64,000 bases of DNA from an uncultured SAR116 cluster alpha proteobacterium. GTDB lineage: Bacteria; Pseudomonadota; Alphaproteobacteria; Puniceispirillales; Puniceispirillaceae. Below are positions 35,304-43,180 of this stretch, piece after piece; positions within the stretch are counted from its first letter, which is position 1; each line of letters starts with the position of its first letter. The notes under the pieces were generated by a model. That model worked only from the letters and a program-made list of their open reading frames with translations. It made no database searches and had not been told where the DNA came from. The DNA lies in NCBI GenBank assembly GCA_902518965.1, contig CABYIQ010000001.1:1-64000 (forward strand), in the 5' to 3' direction. A program made the position numbers and the translations under genes.

Positions 35304-36115
35304 AATTTGTCCTCTTCATCTTTACGGGCAATTTTTATCTGCTCACGAAGAATATTTAGAGTTTGAATAGCCTCAGGCGTATAGAGTTGGTCAAGACTTT
35401 TGGGCCCCCGCTGTTTTAATTTCTGACAATATTGAACAGTTGCTGGCCGTCCTGATAACACCACAACCTCATCAGCAAGAAAAATGGACTCACGCAAATC
35501 ATGTGTAATCAGAACACCTGTGAAGGGTTCTTCCTCCCGAAGTCTGTGCATCGTCTGCCATAGGTCTTCACGAGTGAAAGCATCAAGAGCACCAAAAGGT
35601 TCGTCCAGAATAAGCACTTCAGGCCGATGCACAAGTGCGCGGCATAAAGATGCACGTTGTCGCATACCGCCAGATAATTCAGACGGCCGTTTCTGTTCAA
35701 AACCAGACAATCCAACCAGTTTCAAAAGATCCTGCGCACGGGCCTCACGTTCTGCCGAACTCATCGCGTTTGGCACAATCTCAAGGGGCAGCATTACATT
35801 TTGCAATATTGTTCGCCATTCCAACAGAACAGGATTCTGAAAGGCCATACCAACAATATCCCGCGGCGTATTTACTTTCTGCCCTTGCAACCAGACCGTG
35901 CCTTTATCCGGCTTGAGCAGCCCTGCCACCAAACGCGTCACTGTTGATTTACCACAACCGGAAGGCCCAACAATTGCCGTGAAGCCATTTTTGGGCACAC
36001 TTAGCGTCAAATCGTTAAGTACTGGGAGAACGCCGGTATCTGTATGAAACGTATGTGAGACGTTTTCAATCCGAATAAGGCCTGTATTTTTTTTAACCGT
36101 CATAAGACCAGCCAA
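35300..36115 (-). CDS. SsuB/TauB-type ABC transporter ATP-binding protein
   Basis: The 271-residue ATPase has Walker A GPSGCGKST, signature ELSGGMRQRASLCRAL, Walker B VLILDEPFGALDAFTR and the His of ITHDLRE. It energises the permease encoded next. A 16-base-pair stem-loop separates it from the upstream binding-protein gene. The likely start is the ATG at 36115 or a few codons later. Confidence 0.87.
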   Translation of the reverse strand: MAGLMTVKKNTGLIRIENVSHTFHTDTGVLPVLNDLTLSVPKNGFTAIVGPSGCGKSTVTRLVAGLLKPDKGTVWLQGQKVNTPRDIVGMAFQNPVLLEWRTILQNVMLPLEIVPNAMSSAEREARAQDLLKLVGLSGFEQKRPSELSGGMRQRASLCRALVHRPEVLILDEPFGALDAFTREDLWQTMHRLREEEPFTGVLITHDLRESIFLADEVVVLSGRPATVQYCQKLKQRGPKSLDQLYTPEAIQTLNILREQIKIARKDEEDKL

Positions 36116-36117
36116 TC

Positions 36118-36154
36118 CATCAAAACAGCCTGCATTAAGCAGGCTGTTTTGATG
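36118..36154 (-). terminator. Strong stem-loop between binding-protein and ATPase genes
   Basis: A perfect 16-base-pair inverted repeat, CATCAAAACAGCCTGC and its complement with loop ATTAA, lies seven bases after the binding-protein stop and three bases before the ATPase start. There is no long U run on the minus-strand RNA, so it looks more like an mRNA-stabilising or attenuating hairpin than a full terminator. Confidence 0.7.
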
Positions 36155-36160
36155 TTATTT

Positions 36161-37174
36161 TCAGTTTAAGGGTATGCCGCTGGCTGGCAGATACTCGTCT
36201 GTGAAATATAAAGCTGCATTTGGCGCTGCTTTATATTCATAAGTTTCACTGAGCTGCTCAATTGCTGCAGCGAAGCGCGAGGAGTCAACTCCACCCATGC
36301 CATTTGCCTTCACATAGTCTGTCAAGACATTTGCATCAATGGCCAATTGAAGACGTCTCTGTTCTAATGCTGCGTCAGCTGCCGGGTTACGTTTCACGAG
36401 TGCTGCTGCTGCTGCCTTTGGGTCTTTTATGGCATCTCTCCAGCCAGCCCCGATAGCGACAAGAAACTTTTTCACCATATCTGAGTTATTTTTTGCATAG
36501 TCAGTATTCACAATAACTGCATTGCCATAGAGTTTTAGGCCATGATCAGCCATCAGAATCGTTGAAATATCCTCTTCAGGTACGCCAAGACGGACAAGGT
36601 TTAGATAAGAAGAAAAGGAAAACCCTGTGACTGAATCAACCTTACCTTCAGCTAGCATGGGCTCTCTGGTTGGGAACCCAACTGGCTCGACTTTCACTTT
36701 ACTAATATCAATGCCATTTGCCTTAGCAAAAGATGGAAATTGAGCCCAAGCCCCATCAGGTGGAGGAGCGCCGAGAACCGAGCCTTCTAGGTCACCGGGC
36801 CCGCTTACACCTCTGGACTTTCTTCCAATCACAGCAAAAGGAGGCTTGTCATACACCATCATGACGGCTGTTACAGGCGCGCCTGGGTTCTGATCGAGAA
36901 ATTTGATAAGCGAATTAATATCTGCGAAGCCAAAAGGAAACGCCCCAGTGGCAACCTTAGGGATGGCGTCTAAAGAGCCCTTGCCCGGGGTAATTTCCAC
37001 ATCCATGCCCGCTGACCTGAAATGGCCTTTATCGATGGCAAGGAAGTAAGGTGCTGAGGGACCCTCAAATTTCCAGTCTAGAGCAAATTGCACTTTTGTA
37101 TCCGCATGACTTGAGGCAGCCATCAACATTGAAGCTACTCCAATCGCTAGATACTTAGTTATTTTATTTATCAT
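36161..37174 (-). CDS. SsuA/THI5-like ABC transporter substrate-binding protein
   Basis: A 337-residue exported protein. Signal peptide MINKITKYLAIGVASMLMAA ends at SSHADTKVQ. The mature part has LDWKFEGPSAPYFLAIDKGHF and VPKVATGAFPFGFADINSL-type segments of the NMT1/THI5-like family, which bind pyrimidines, sulfonates or nitrate. First gene of the transporter operon, preceded by about 220 bases. Between xdh and allantoin genes it most likely takes up a purine or ureide; ligand unproven. Confidence 0.83.
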   Translation of the reverse strand: MINKITKYLAIGVASMLMAASSHADTKVQFALDWKFEGPSAPYFLAIDKGHFRSAGMDVEITPGKGSLDAIPKVATGAFPFGFADINSLIKFLDQNPGAPVTAVMMVYDKPPFAVIGRKSRGVSGPGDLEGSVLGAPPPDGAWAQFPSFAKANGIDISKVKVEPVGFPTREPMLAEGKVDSVTGFSFSSYLNLVRLGVPEEDISTILMADHGLKLYGNAVIVNTDYAKNNSDMVKKFLVAIGAGWRDAIKDPKAAAAALVKRNPAADAALEQRRLQLAIDANVLTDYVKANGMGGVDSSRFAAAIEQLSETYEYKAAPNAALYFTDEYLPASGIPLN

Positions 37175-37393
37175 AATGTTTCTCCTGTATTTACAGCGTC
37201 CGTCAAAACGGCACTATAGTATTGGCAAATACTGAAGCATAATTGTACAGCGTTGAAATAACAGCTGTATGCTGAATTTTTTGCATCAGCAACCCAATTT
37301 AATGAGTGTCTCCTAAAAATTATGAAATGTAAATGAATCGAGACAAATTCGAACGCTTCCTTAAATTCACTTATGCCTGTGATAAATTGAGCG

Positions 37394-37879
37394 CTAATCT
37401 GTGATAATATAGGTTTCCTCAAACCAGTATTCCTCAAGATTCGCCCCTGACCCAATTCTATCAATAACAGAAAATCGTCCAGGCTTAGATAGAGGTGTAA
37501 GTACACCGTGCCAAATGTTGGCATGATAATTTACACCCATGTAAGGTTCAGTCAGAAACGCTATAGGATGGCCAGGTCGGCCATTTTGGTCCTCAGCTAC
37601 AGTCACTAAAAAAGGTGCTTCGGTCATCGGCAAAAAGGCTTGTGAGCCGAGAGGGTGACGTTCCATCATTTCTAATCTGTAGGGCAATTGGCGAGGAGCA
37701 GAATCAAACAGGCTAATGCCACTCTGCCCATCAATATGAGTGACCTTGGCGCGATTATGAAAACGACCACACATACCCTGATTTATTATTTTGTCCGGTT
37801 TACCCGCAAAATCGAGGACATCGCCAAAAGGGGCAAAGCGAGTTGCTGTAAGCGCTTCTGCCTTAATCTGAACAGGCAC
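37394..37879 (-). CDS. allA: Ureidoglycolate lyase
   Basis: AllA splits ureidoglycolate into glyoxylate and urea. The 161-residue cupin-like protein shows AEALTATRFAPFGDVLDF at the start and HPLGSQAFLPM and VNYHANIWHGVLTPL, which are the family's signature blocks. It starts three bases after the upstream gene's stop and ends the puuE-allE-allA operon. No urease is visible in the window to use the urea. Confidence 0.92.
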   Translation of the reverse strand: MPVQIKAEALTATRFAPFGDVLDFAGKPDKIINQGMCGRFHNRAKVTHIDGQSGISLFDSAPRQLPYRLEMMERHPLGSQAFLPMTEAPFLVTVAEDQNGRPGHPIAFLTEPYMGVNYHANIWHGVLTPLSKPGRFSVIDRIGSGANLEEYWFEETYIITD

Positions 37880-37882
37880 AGG

Positions 37883-38707
37883 CTAAAGCTCCAGCTTAGC
37901 ATGGCGGTTTACATCTTTGTAAAGCAGATAGCGAAATGGCTCTGGACCGGCAGCATAGCAGGCTTGCGGACAGAAGGCCCGCAACCACATATAGTCACCT
38001 GCCTCAACCTCTATCCAGTTCTGGTTTAAATGATAAACGGCCTTTCCCTGCAAAACATATAAACCATGTTCCATGACATGTGTTTCAGCAAAGGGGATCA
38101 CGCCACCTGGCTGGAAGGTGACAATATTCACATGCATATCATGGCGGATATCATCTGGTTCAACAAAACGGCTTGTTGCCCAGACACCATTCGTGTCCGG
38201 CATATCAACAGCTTTTACATCCTGGTCTGAACTCACAAACGCCTCTGGTCGATCAATGCCCTCTATGCTCTGATAACGTTTCCGGATCCAGTGAAATCGG
38301 CAAGGATGTGCAGAACGGTTTTGAACAGACCAGTCTGACCCGGAAGGAACGTAGGCATATCCACCTGTTTGCAGGTCATATAAATGACCATCAATAATTA
38401 CTTGAAGCTCTCCTGACACAATGAATATAACCGACTGAGCCTCACTGTCATTTTCAGGTTGCACGGAACCGCCACCCGCATCAACCACCATAATGTAATG
38501 CGAGAAGGTTTCCGCAAAACCAGTTAATGGCCGGGCCAATACCCACAACCGAGTTTTATCCCAAAACGGCAGGTAGCTTGTCGTAATGTCTGATAATGTG
38601 CCTTTTGGAATGAAGGCGTAAGCGTCTGTAAAAATAGCCCGGTCAGTCAGTAATTGTGACTGCGGCGGTAGGCCGCCATCTGGAGTATAATAAGGCGGTG
38701 AGGTCAT
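37883..38707 (-). CDS. allE: (S)-Ureidoglycine aminohydrolase
   Basis: The bicupin enzyme converts ureidoglycine to ureidoglycolate and ammonia. The 274-residue protein has two cupin domains: the first around YALVPSGS-type (GYAYVPSGSDWSVQNRS), the second with FAETHVMEHGLYVLQGKAVY, carrying the His/Glu manganese ligands, and the C-terminal LRAFCPQACYAAGPEPFRYL. It lies between puuE and allA. Confidence 0.9.
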   Translation of the reverse strand: MTSPPYYTPDGGLPPQSQLLTDRAIFTDAYAFIPKGTLSDITTSYLPFWDKTRLWVLARPLTGFAETFSHYIMVVDAGGGSVQPENDSEAQSVIFIVSGELQVIIDGHLYDLQTGGYAYVPSGSDWSVQNRSAHPCRFHWIRKRYQSIEGIDRPEAFVSSDQDVKAVDMPDTNGVWATSRFVEPDDIRHDMHVNIVTFQPGGVIPFAETHVMEHGLYVLQGKAVYHLNQNWIEVEAGDYMWLRAFCPQACYAAGPEPFRYLLYKDVNRHAKLEL

Positions 38708-38738
38708 ATGTTTATTATGTCTTGTCTATCTATTTTAT

Positions 38739-40199
38739 TTAGTTGATCTGCGCTGACATCTGGGCGAAAAAGTCATCCACACGCAATCGTGCTATTTTTT
38801 CAACCTGTTGGCAAGCCTCTGCAAATTCCTCTTCTTGTGTATTGTTTAGGCGTTGTTCAAAGATGGTTTGTATTTCCGGCGCTGACAGACCCCTCACAGC
38901 GATGATAAAAGGAAAGGAAAATCTTTGTTTGTAGGCGTCATTCAGATTCTTGAAAGCACCTTGCTGCTCTTGGGTTAATACGTCCAGACCAGCTGATGCC
39001 TGCTCAGCTGATGAAGCATCAGTCAGCTGTTTTGCTTTTGCAAGTTTGCCAGCAAGGTCAGGATGCGCATTCAACACCGCGAGGCGTTGTTCGGAAGAGG
39101 CTAGGCGAAACTGCCTGCATAAGACTGAATGCAAACCAGTGGCCGTGTCTATGGACGGGCTTATTTCCGTGTCATAAGCCTGTTCAGCAACCCAAGGGGA
39201 ATGTTCAAAAACAGACCCAAATGCTGAAACAAAATCTTTTTTTGACATTTGTGAAGGACGGTAGACTGGCTGATACGGATAAGCCGCTTGCCAGCATTCA
39301 GCAATAGACAGGCGACTTGCAAACCACACGCCTGTTTTCTGAGCAGCATAATCTATGAAGGATTGAACTGCCTGCAACCTGCCTGGCCTGCCAGCAAGCC
39401 GGCAATGTAGACCAATATTCATAATCCGAGCCTTACCAGCTATGCCTTCTGCATACAAAACATCGAATGTATCTTTTAAGTAGTCAAAAAACTGCTGTCC
39501 AGAATTAAAGCCCTGAGGTGTAGCAAAGCGCATATCATTCGCATCAAGCGTATAAGGAACCATCAGCTGTGGGCCTGACGAAGTGTCCTGATAATAGGGC
39601 AAATCATCCGCATAGCTATCTGCCTGGTAGGTACAGATGCCCTGTTCAGCAACTAAATCAACTGTGTTTTCTGAGCAACGACCTGTATACCAACCACTTG
39701 GTGGTGTGCCGACCACAGCTTCATGCATCCTTATCGCTTGCACAATTTCAGCTCGCTCTTCCGAAGGCGTATAGTCCTTGTAATCGATCCATTTCAGCCC
39801 ATGTGAGGCAATTTCCCAGCCGGCCTGCTTCATCGCTGCAACCTGTTCAGGGGCACGTGCAAGCGCGGTTGCCACACCAAAAACAGTGACAGGTATATTT
39901 TGAGCTGTGAACAAATCAAAGAGCCGCCAAAAGCCTGTGCGCGCCCCATATTCATATATAGATTCCATGTTCCAATGCCGCTGGCCAGGCCAAGGTGCAG
40001 CACCGACGATTTCTGACAGAAAGGCTTCTGATTCAGAATCGCCATGTAAAAGACAGCGCTCACCCCCTTCTTCATAATTGACAACAAACTGGACAGCCAG
40101 TTTTGCATCATCAGGCCAAGGCGGGGCAGGGACATGTCTGCCAAAACCTGTCATATCACGTGGATAATAAACCATTTCTGTCTTGTCCCTATCTGTCAA
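38739..40199 (-). CDS. puuE: Fused allantoinase (PuuE) and OHCU decarboxylase
   Basis: A two-domain enzyme of 486 residues. Residues 1 to about 310 are a polysaccharide-deacetylase-like allantoinase (YPRDMTGFGRHVPAPPWP, VNYEEGGERC, EIASHGLKWIDY), hydrolysing allantoin to allantoate. Residues from about 325 are OHCU decarboxylase (NAHPDLAGKLAKAKQLTDAS, SAGLDVLTQEQQ, FPFIIAVRG), which makes S-allantoin. The fusion joins consecutive steps. It heads the minus-strand operon, divergent from the HIU hydrolase gene. Confidence 0.93.
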   Translation of the reverse strand: MTDRDKTEMVYYPRDMTGFGRHVPAPPWPDDAKLAVQFVVNYEEGGERCLLHGDSESEAFLSEIVGAAPWPGQRHWNMESIYEYGARTGFWRLFDLFTAQNIPVTVFGVATALARAPEQVAAMKQAGWEIASHGLKWIDYKDYTPSEERAEIVQAIRMHEAVVGTPPSGWYTGRCSENTVDLVAEQGICTYQADSYADDLPYYQDTSSGPQLMVPYTLDANDMRFATPQGFNSGQQFFDYLKDTFDVLYAEGIAGKARIMNIGLHCRLAGRPGRLQAVQSFIDYAAQKTGVWFASRLSIAECWQAAYPYQPVYRPSQMSKKDFVSAFGSVFEHSPWVAEQAYDTEISPSIDTATGLHSVLCRQFRLASSEQRLAVLNAHPDLAGKLAKAKQLTDASSAEQASAGLDVLTQEQQGAFKNLNDAYKQRFSFPFIIAVRGLSAPEIQTIFEQRLNNTQEEEFAEACQQVEKIARLRVDDFFAQMSAQIN

Positions 40200-40204
40200 T
40201 TTTC

Positions 40205-40218
40205 ATCAAACTGTTGAT
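40205..40218. promoter_or_regulatory. Candidate operator between divergent purine operons
   Basis: The 14-base sequence ATCAAACTGTTGAT has perfect five-base arms around four bases, flanked by looser TGTC...GACA symmetry. It is just upstream of puuE and about 100 bases from the HIU hydrolase start. A shared regulator site is plausible; no purine regulator gene is in the window. Confidence 0.4.
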
Positions 40219-40322
40219 AATATTGAGACAGACCAGCGCCAGTCAATCAAGAAAAAGATAGAAACCAATGGTTAAAAACAGTTAAATGAGAACAATGAAA
40301 ATTGCAGCCTAAGGATATATCG

Positions 40323-40682
40323 ATGCAGACAGGTTTTTTGACTACCCATGTATTGGATACGGCACGGGGCAGTCCGGCAGGCGGCCTTCACATCACTTTA
40401 CTCAGACTGAATAACCACGAGTATAAAGCTGTCAGCACAGCAGTAACTAATGAGGATGGCCGCACAGACAGCCCTATCCTGACAACTGACGACTTTCAAA
40501 CAGGACAATACCGGCTGGTCTTTCATGCCGGATCTTATCTGAATTTGCATTTTTCTGATCTGCCAGAACCAAAATTCCTGTCAGATATCCCAATAGACTT
40601 CGCAATGGCAGATGCGGCGTCTCATTATCATGTTCCCCTGCTGCTCTCGCCTTTTGGCTATTCGACCTATCGCGGCAGCTGA
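40323..40682 (+). CDS. uraH: 5-Hydroxyisourate hydrolase
   Basis: A transthyretin-like hydrolase turning 5-hydroxyisourate into OHCU. It begins MQTGFLTTHVLDTARG and ends with the family's YRGS tetrapeptide (GYSTYRGS). The track uses a TTG at 40302; the ATG at 40323 has an AAGGA ribosome-binding site and gives the usual 119 residues. It is 12 bases upstream of puuD. Confidence 0.94.
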   Translation: MQTGFLTTHVLDTARGSPAGGLHITLLRLNNHEYKAVSTAVTNEDGRTDSPILTTDDFQTGQYRLVFHAGSYLNLHFSDLPEPKFLSDIPIDFAMADAASHYHVPLLLSPFGYSTYRGS

Positions 40683-40694
40683 TGGGGTTTTCAG

Positions 40695-41963
40695 ATGGAT
40701 GCTGAACTGATTTACCTTATTGGACTGGACTGGGCAGAATTCGCCTTACGATGGCTGCATGTTGTCACCGCCATTGCCTGGATTGGATCATCTTTTTATT
40801 TTATCGCTCTGGATCTGGGGCTGCGTAAGGACAGGACTTTGCCTGATGGCGTTCATGGTGAGGAATGGCAGGTTCATGGAGGCGGATTCTACCACATTCA
40901 GAAATATCTGGTTGCTCCAGCTGCTCTGCCTGAACATTTAACCTGGTTTAAATGGGAATCTTATGCGACCTGGCTGTCCGGCTTTGCGCTAATGGTTGTG
41001 GTTTATTATTTAGGCGCTGAGCTGTATCTGGTTGACCTAGACAAATCAGAGCTGCCTGCTTGGTCAGCCATTCTAATCTCGCTTGGCGTTCTAGCTGTTG
41101 GCTGGGTGGGGTATGATTTTTTATGTAAATCCAGCTTCGGCAAGCAAACAACAGCCCTGATGCTTACTCTATATATTCTACTGGTCATTATGGCTTATTC
41201 GCTGGATCAGATATTTACAGGACGGGCTGCCTTTTTGCATTTGGGCGCAGTTACCGCCACAATCATGTCTTTTAACGTACTGGTGATTATCATCCCTAAT
41301 CAGCGTATTGTTGTTGCTGATCTGAAAGCCGGACATGCGCCTGATGCTCGCTATGGCCAAATCGCAAAACAAAGGTCAACACATAATAATTATTTAACAC
41401 TGCCTGTTATTTTCTTTATGTTGTCCAATCATTATCCGCTGGCCTATTCAACAGATTATAGCTGGGTCATCGCTGCATTGGTGTTTTTGATGGGCGTATC
41501 AATCCGCCATTATTTTAACAGCCGTCACGCTCGCCAAGGCAATCCGCTCTGGACATGGGCCATAACCGCTGGCCTATTCATCGCCATCATTATCCTATCG
41601 CTAATGCCTGCCTTTATGGACAAGAATGAAGCAGAAAAGATAGCTTCAACCAAGCAACAATTTACAACTGAACAAATTACACTTGCCAGAGCAGATGAAT
41701 TTGAAGAGGTCAGGGATATTGTTCTTGGCCGCTGCAGCATGTGCCATGCGAGCGAGCCGTATTATGAGCGCATCCTCTGGCCACCAAAGGGAGTCATGCT
41801 TGAAACCGATCAGCAGATCATCACACAGGCAAAATCCATCATCATGCAGTCTGCCCTGTCCCATGCCATGCCACCCGCAAATGTCAGCTATATGGAACCA
41901 GAAGAACGCCGGACACTACTGCGCTGGTTTACAGCCAGCCTGTCATCACAAACTGCTCAGTAA
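40695..41963 (+). CDS. puuD: Membrane urate oxidase PuuD with cytochrome c domain
   Basis: PuuD oxidises urate to 5-hydroxyisourate, passing electrons to a C-terminal cytochrome c. The first ~310 residues hold about eight membrane segments with WLHVVTAIAWIGSSFYFIALD, the family signature. The tail has a heme-binding CSMCHASEP around residue 350 and an axial Met region (ALSHAMPPANVSYMEPEER). Replaces soluble uricase in many proteobacteria. Translated right after uraH. Confidence 0.93.
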   Translation: MDAELIYLIGLDWAEFALRWLHVVTAIAWIGSSFYFIALDLGLRKDRTLPDGVHGEEWQVHGGGFYHIQKYLVAPAALPEHLTWFKWESYATWLSGFALMVVVYYLGAELYLVDLDKSELPAWSAILISLGVLAVGWVGYDFLCKSSFGKQTTALMLTLYILLVIMAYSLDQIFTGRAAFLHLGAVTATIMSFNVLVIIIPNQRIVVADLKAGHAPDARYGQIAKQRSTHNNYLTLPVIFFMLSNHYPLAYSTDYSWVIAALVFLMGVSIRHYFNSRHARQGNPLWTWAITAGLFIAIIILSLMPAFMDKNEAEKIASTKQQFTTEQITLARADEFEEVRDIVLGRCSMCHASEPYYERILWPPKGVMLETDQQIITQAKSIIMQSALSHAMPPANVSYMEPEERRTLLRWFTASLSSQTAQ

Positions 41964-42151
41964 GGTGAGGATGCAGCGTGTTTTCATGGTGAGCCCACAA
42001 GCAAAAACAAAGCCTATACATGCATTTAAACGCGATTGCGCAGGCAGGACTACCCAAACTTGCACGGTGTTAAAAACAACACAAATAACACCAGAGCATT
42101 AGAAGACAGATCAGTGGTATTCAAGCTCAAACGCTCGCCTTCCACGCTCTA

Positions 42152-42319
42152 TTAGTTTTTAAGATTATTGTGATGATCACTCTGTTTCTTTTTCTGATTT
42201 TCATGCAGATATTCAACCAGATATACAAAGGCCATAACACCAATAAACCAGGCCACAAACTGGTCTTGCAGATGTTCTGTTAGCACTCGGTCATCTTTAC
42301 TATTCTGTTCAGGTGGCAT
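42152..42319 (-). CDS. Small single-span membrane protein
   Basis: The track starts at a TTG (42337); the ATG at 42319 gives 55 residues and an 11-base overlap with the end of the GAF gene. The sequence has a polar start (MPPEQNSKDDRVLTEHLQDQ), one hydrophobic helix (FVAWFIGVMAFVYLVEYL) and a basic, His/Asn-rich tail. I recognise no family. The overlap with msrC suggests co-translation. Confidence 0.5.
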   Translation of the reverse strand: MPPEQNSKDDRVLTEHLQDQFVAWFIGVMAFVYLVEYLHENQKKKQSDHHNNLKN

Positions 42320-42779
42320 CTTCAGGCCTGGCGGCAAACAAATCGCGCAGCAGCCTGTCTAGCTGCTCTGCATATTGCTTGTTGAAAAAAGCACGTTGAT
42401 CAGAATCAATATCCAATACAGCAAACAACTGAGCTGACCTGTCAAAAATCGGCACCACCAATTCAGATCGGGTGCTGCTGGAACAAGCTATATGCCCGTC
42501 AAACTGGTCAACGTCATCCACAATCTGTGTCTGTTTAAATCTGGCAGCAGCACCGCAAACTCCCTTATCAAAGGGAATGACAAGACAGCCATGACCACCT
42601 TGATATGGGCCAATCTTCAGGATATTTTCATCAACAACTCGGTAAAAACCTACCCAATCAAAGCCCTCTATCTGCTGATATAAATGACATGAAATTGTCG
42701 CCATCAACGCAATTTCATCTGTCTCACCCGCACACAAAGCTCTGATTTCATCAATGGTCTGCTGAAAATCAATGGGCAT
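42309..42779 (-). CDS. msrC: Free methionine-(R)-sulfoxide reductase (GAF domain)
   Basis: The 156-residue GAF protein has the three conserved cysteine positions of fRMsr: HGCLVIPFDKGVCGAAA and HIACSSSTRSELVVPIFD. The family reduces free methionine-R-sulfoxide with thioredoxin. FDWVGFYRV and LAVLDIDSD are further GAF landmarks. It follows the DUF6285 gene by 24 bases, though its role seems unrelated to that module. Confidence 0.87.
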   Translation of the reverse strand: MPIDFQQTIDEIRALCAGETDEIALMATISCHLYQQIEGFDWVGFYRVVDENILKIGPYQGGHGCLVIPFDKGVCGAAARFKQTQIVDDVDQFDGHIACSSSTRSELVVPIFDRSAQLFAVLDIDSDQRAFFNKQYAEQLDRLLRDLFAARPEDAT

Positions 42780-42803
42780 CTTCCTGACCTATTTTTGTTG
42801 CGC

Positions 42804-43163
42804 TTAATCAGGCTTCGACAAGGTCTTGGGGTTTGCCTGCCAGCGCCGGTGCATAACATCACTTTTTAAATCCTCACGCAACTTATCATGGGAAACACCG
42901 ATATCCTGTCTGTCCCGCAGGGCTTTTGCAAGCTGAGGACAGGAAAAGGGCTGACCTGACAACTTGAACCTAACATCAGCTTGTTCTCGGTTGTCCAGCT
43001 GCAAATGTGCCGCCAGTATTTCAAGGCTGCGTCTAATCATTGCAGCATTATATTTCTGATTTTCGGGCAACACAGATGCAATCTGACCTGTGAAGTCAGC
43101 ATAAAGCGCATCTATAAGCCCTTTTATCTGCGAAGATGTTCTGTCCAGTCCATTTTCCACCAT
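42804..43163 (-). CDS. LvaB-like small protein (DUF6285-like)
   Basis: A 119-residue helical protein with ENQKYNAAMIRRSLEILAAH near the middle and PFSCPQLAKALRDRQ. Small proteins of this kind follow the aminoglycoside-kinase-like LvaA gene in levulinate operons, where LvaB is needed with LvaA to phosphorylate 4-hydroxyacyl-CoAs. It lies 17 bases after the phosphotransferase gene. Assignment rests on position, size and a resemblance from memory. Confidence 0.65.
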   Translation of the reverse strand: MVENGLDRTSSQIKGLIDALYADFTGQIASVLPENQKYNAAMIRRSLEILAAHLQLDNREQADVRFKLSGQPFSCPQLAKALRDRQDIGVSHDKLREDLKSDVMHRRWQANPKTLSKPD

Positions 43164-43180
43164 AACGCAAACTCCCTTTC

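Noticed and set aside
37250-37290. Hairpin with arms TGCTGA/TCAGCA as an allA terminator
   Set aside because: Only six base pairs with a ten-base loop and no U tract on the right side; also more than 100 bases from the allA stop.
41683-42102. 139-residue plus-strand ORF at the end of puuD
   Set aside because: Most of it overlaps the cytochrome c domain of puuD in another frame and the rest shows no recognisable protein features.
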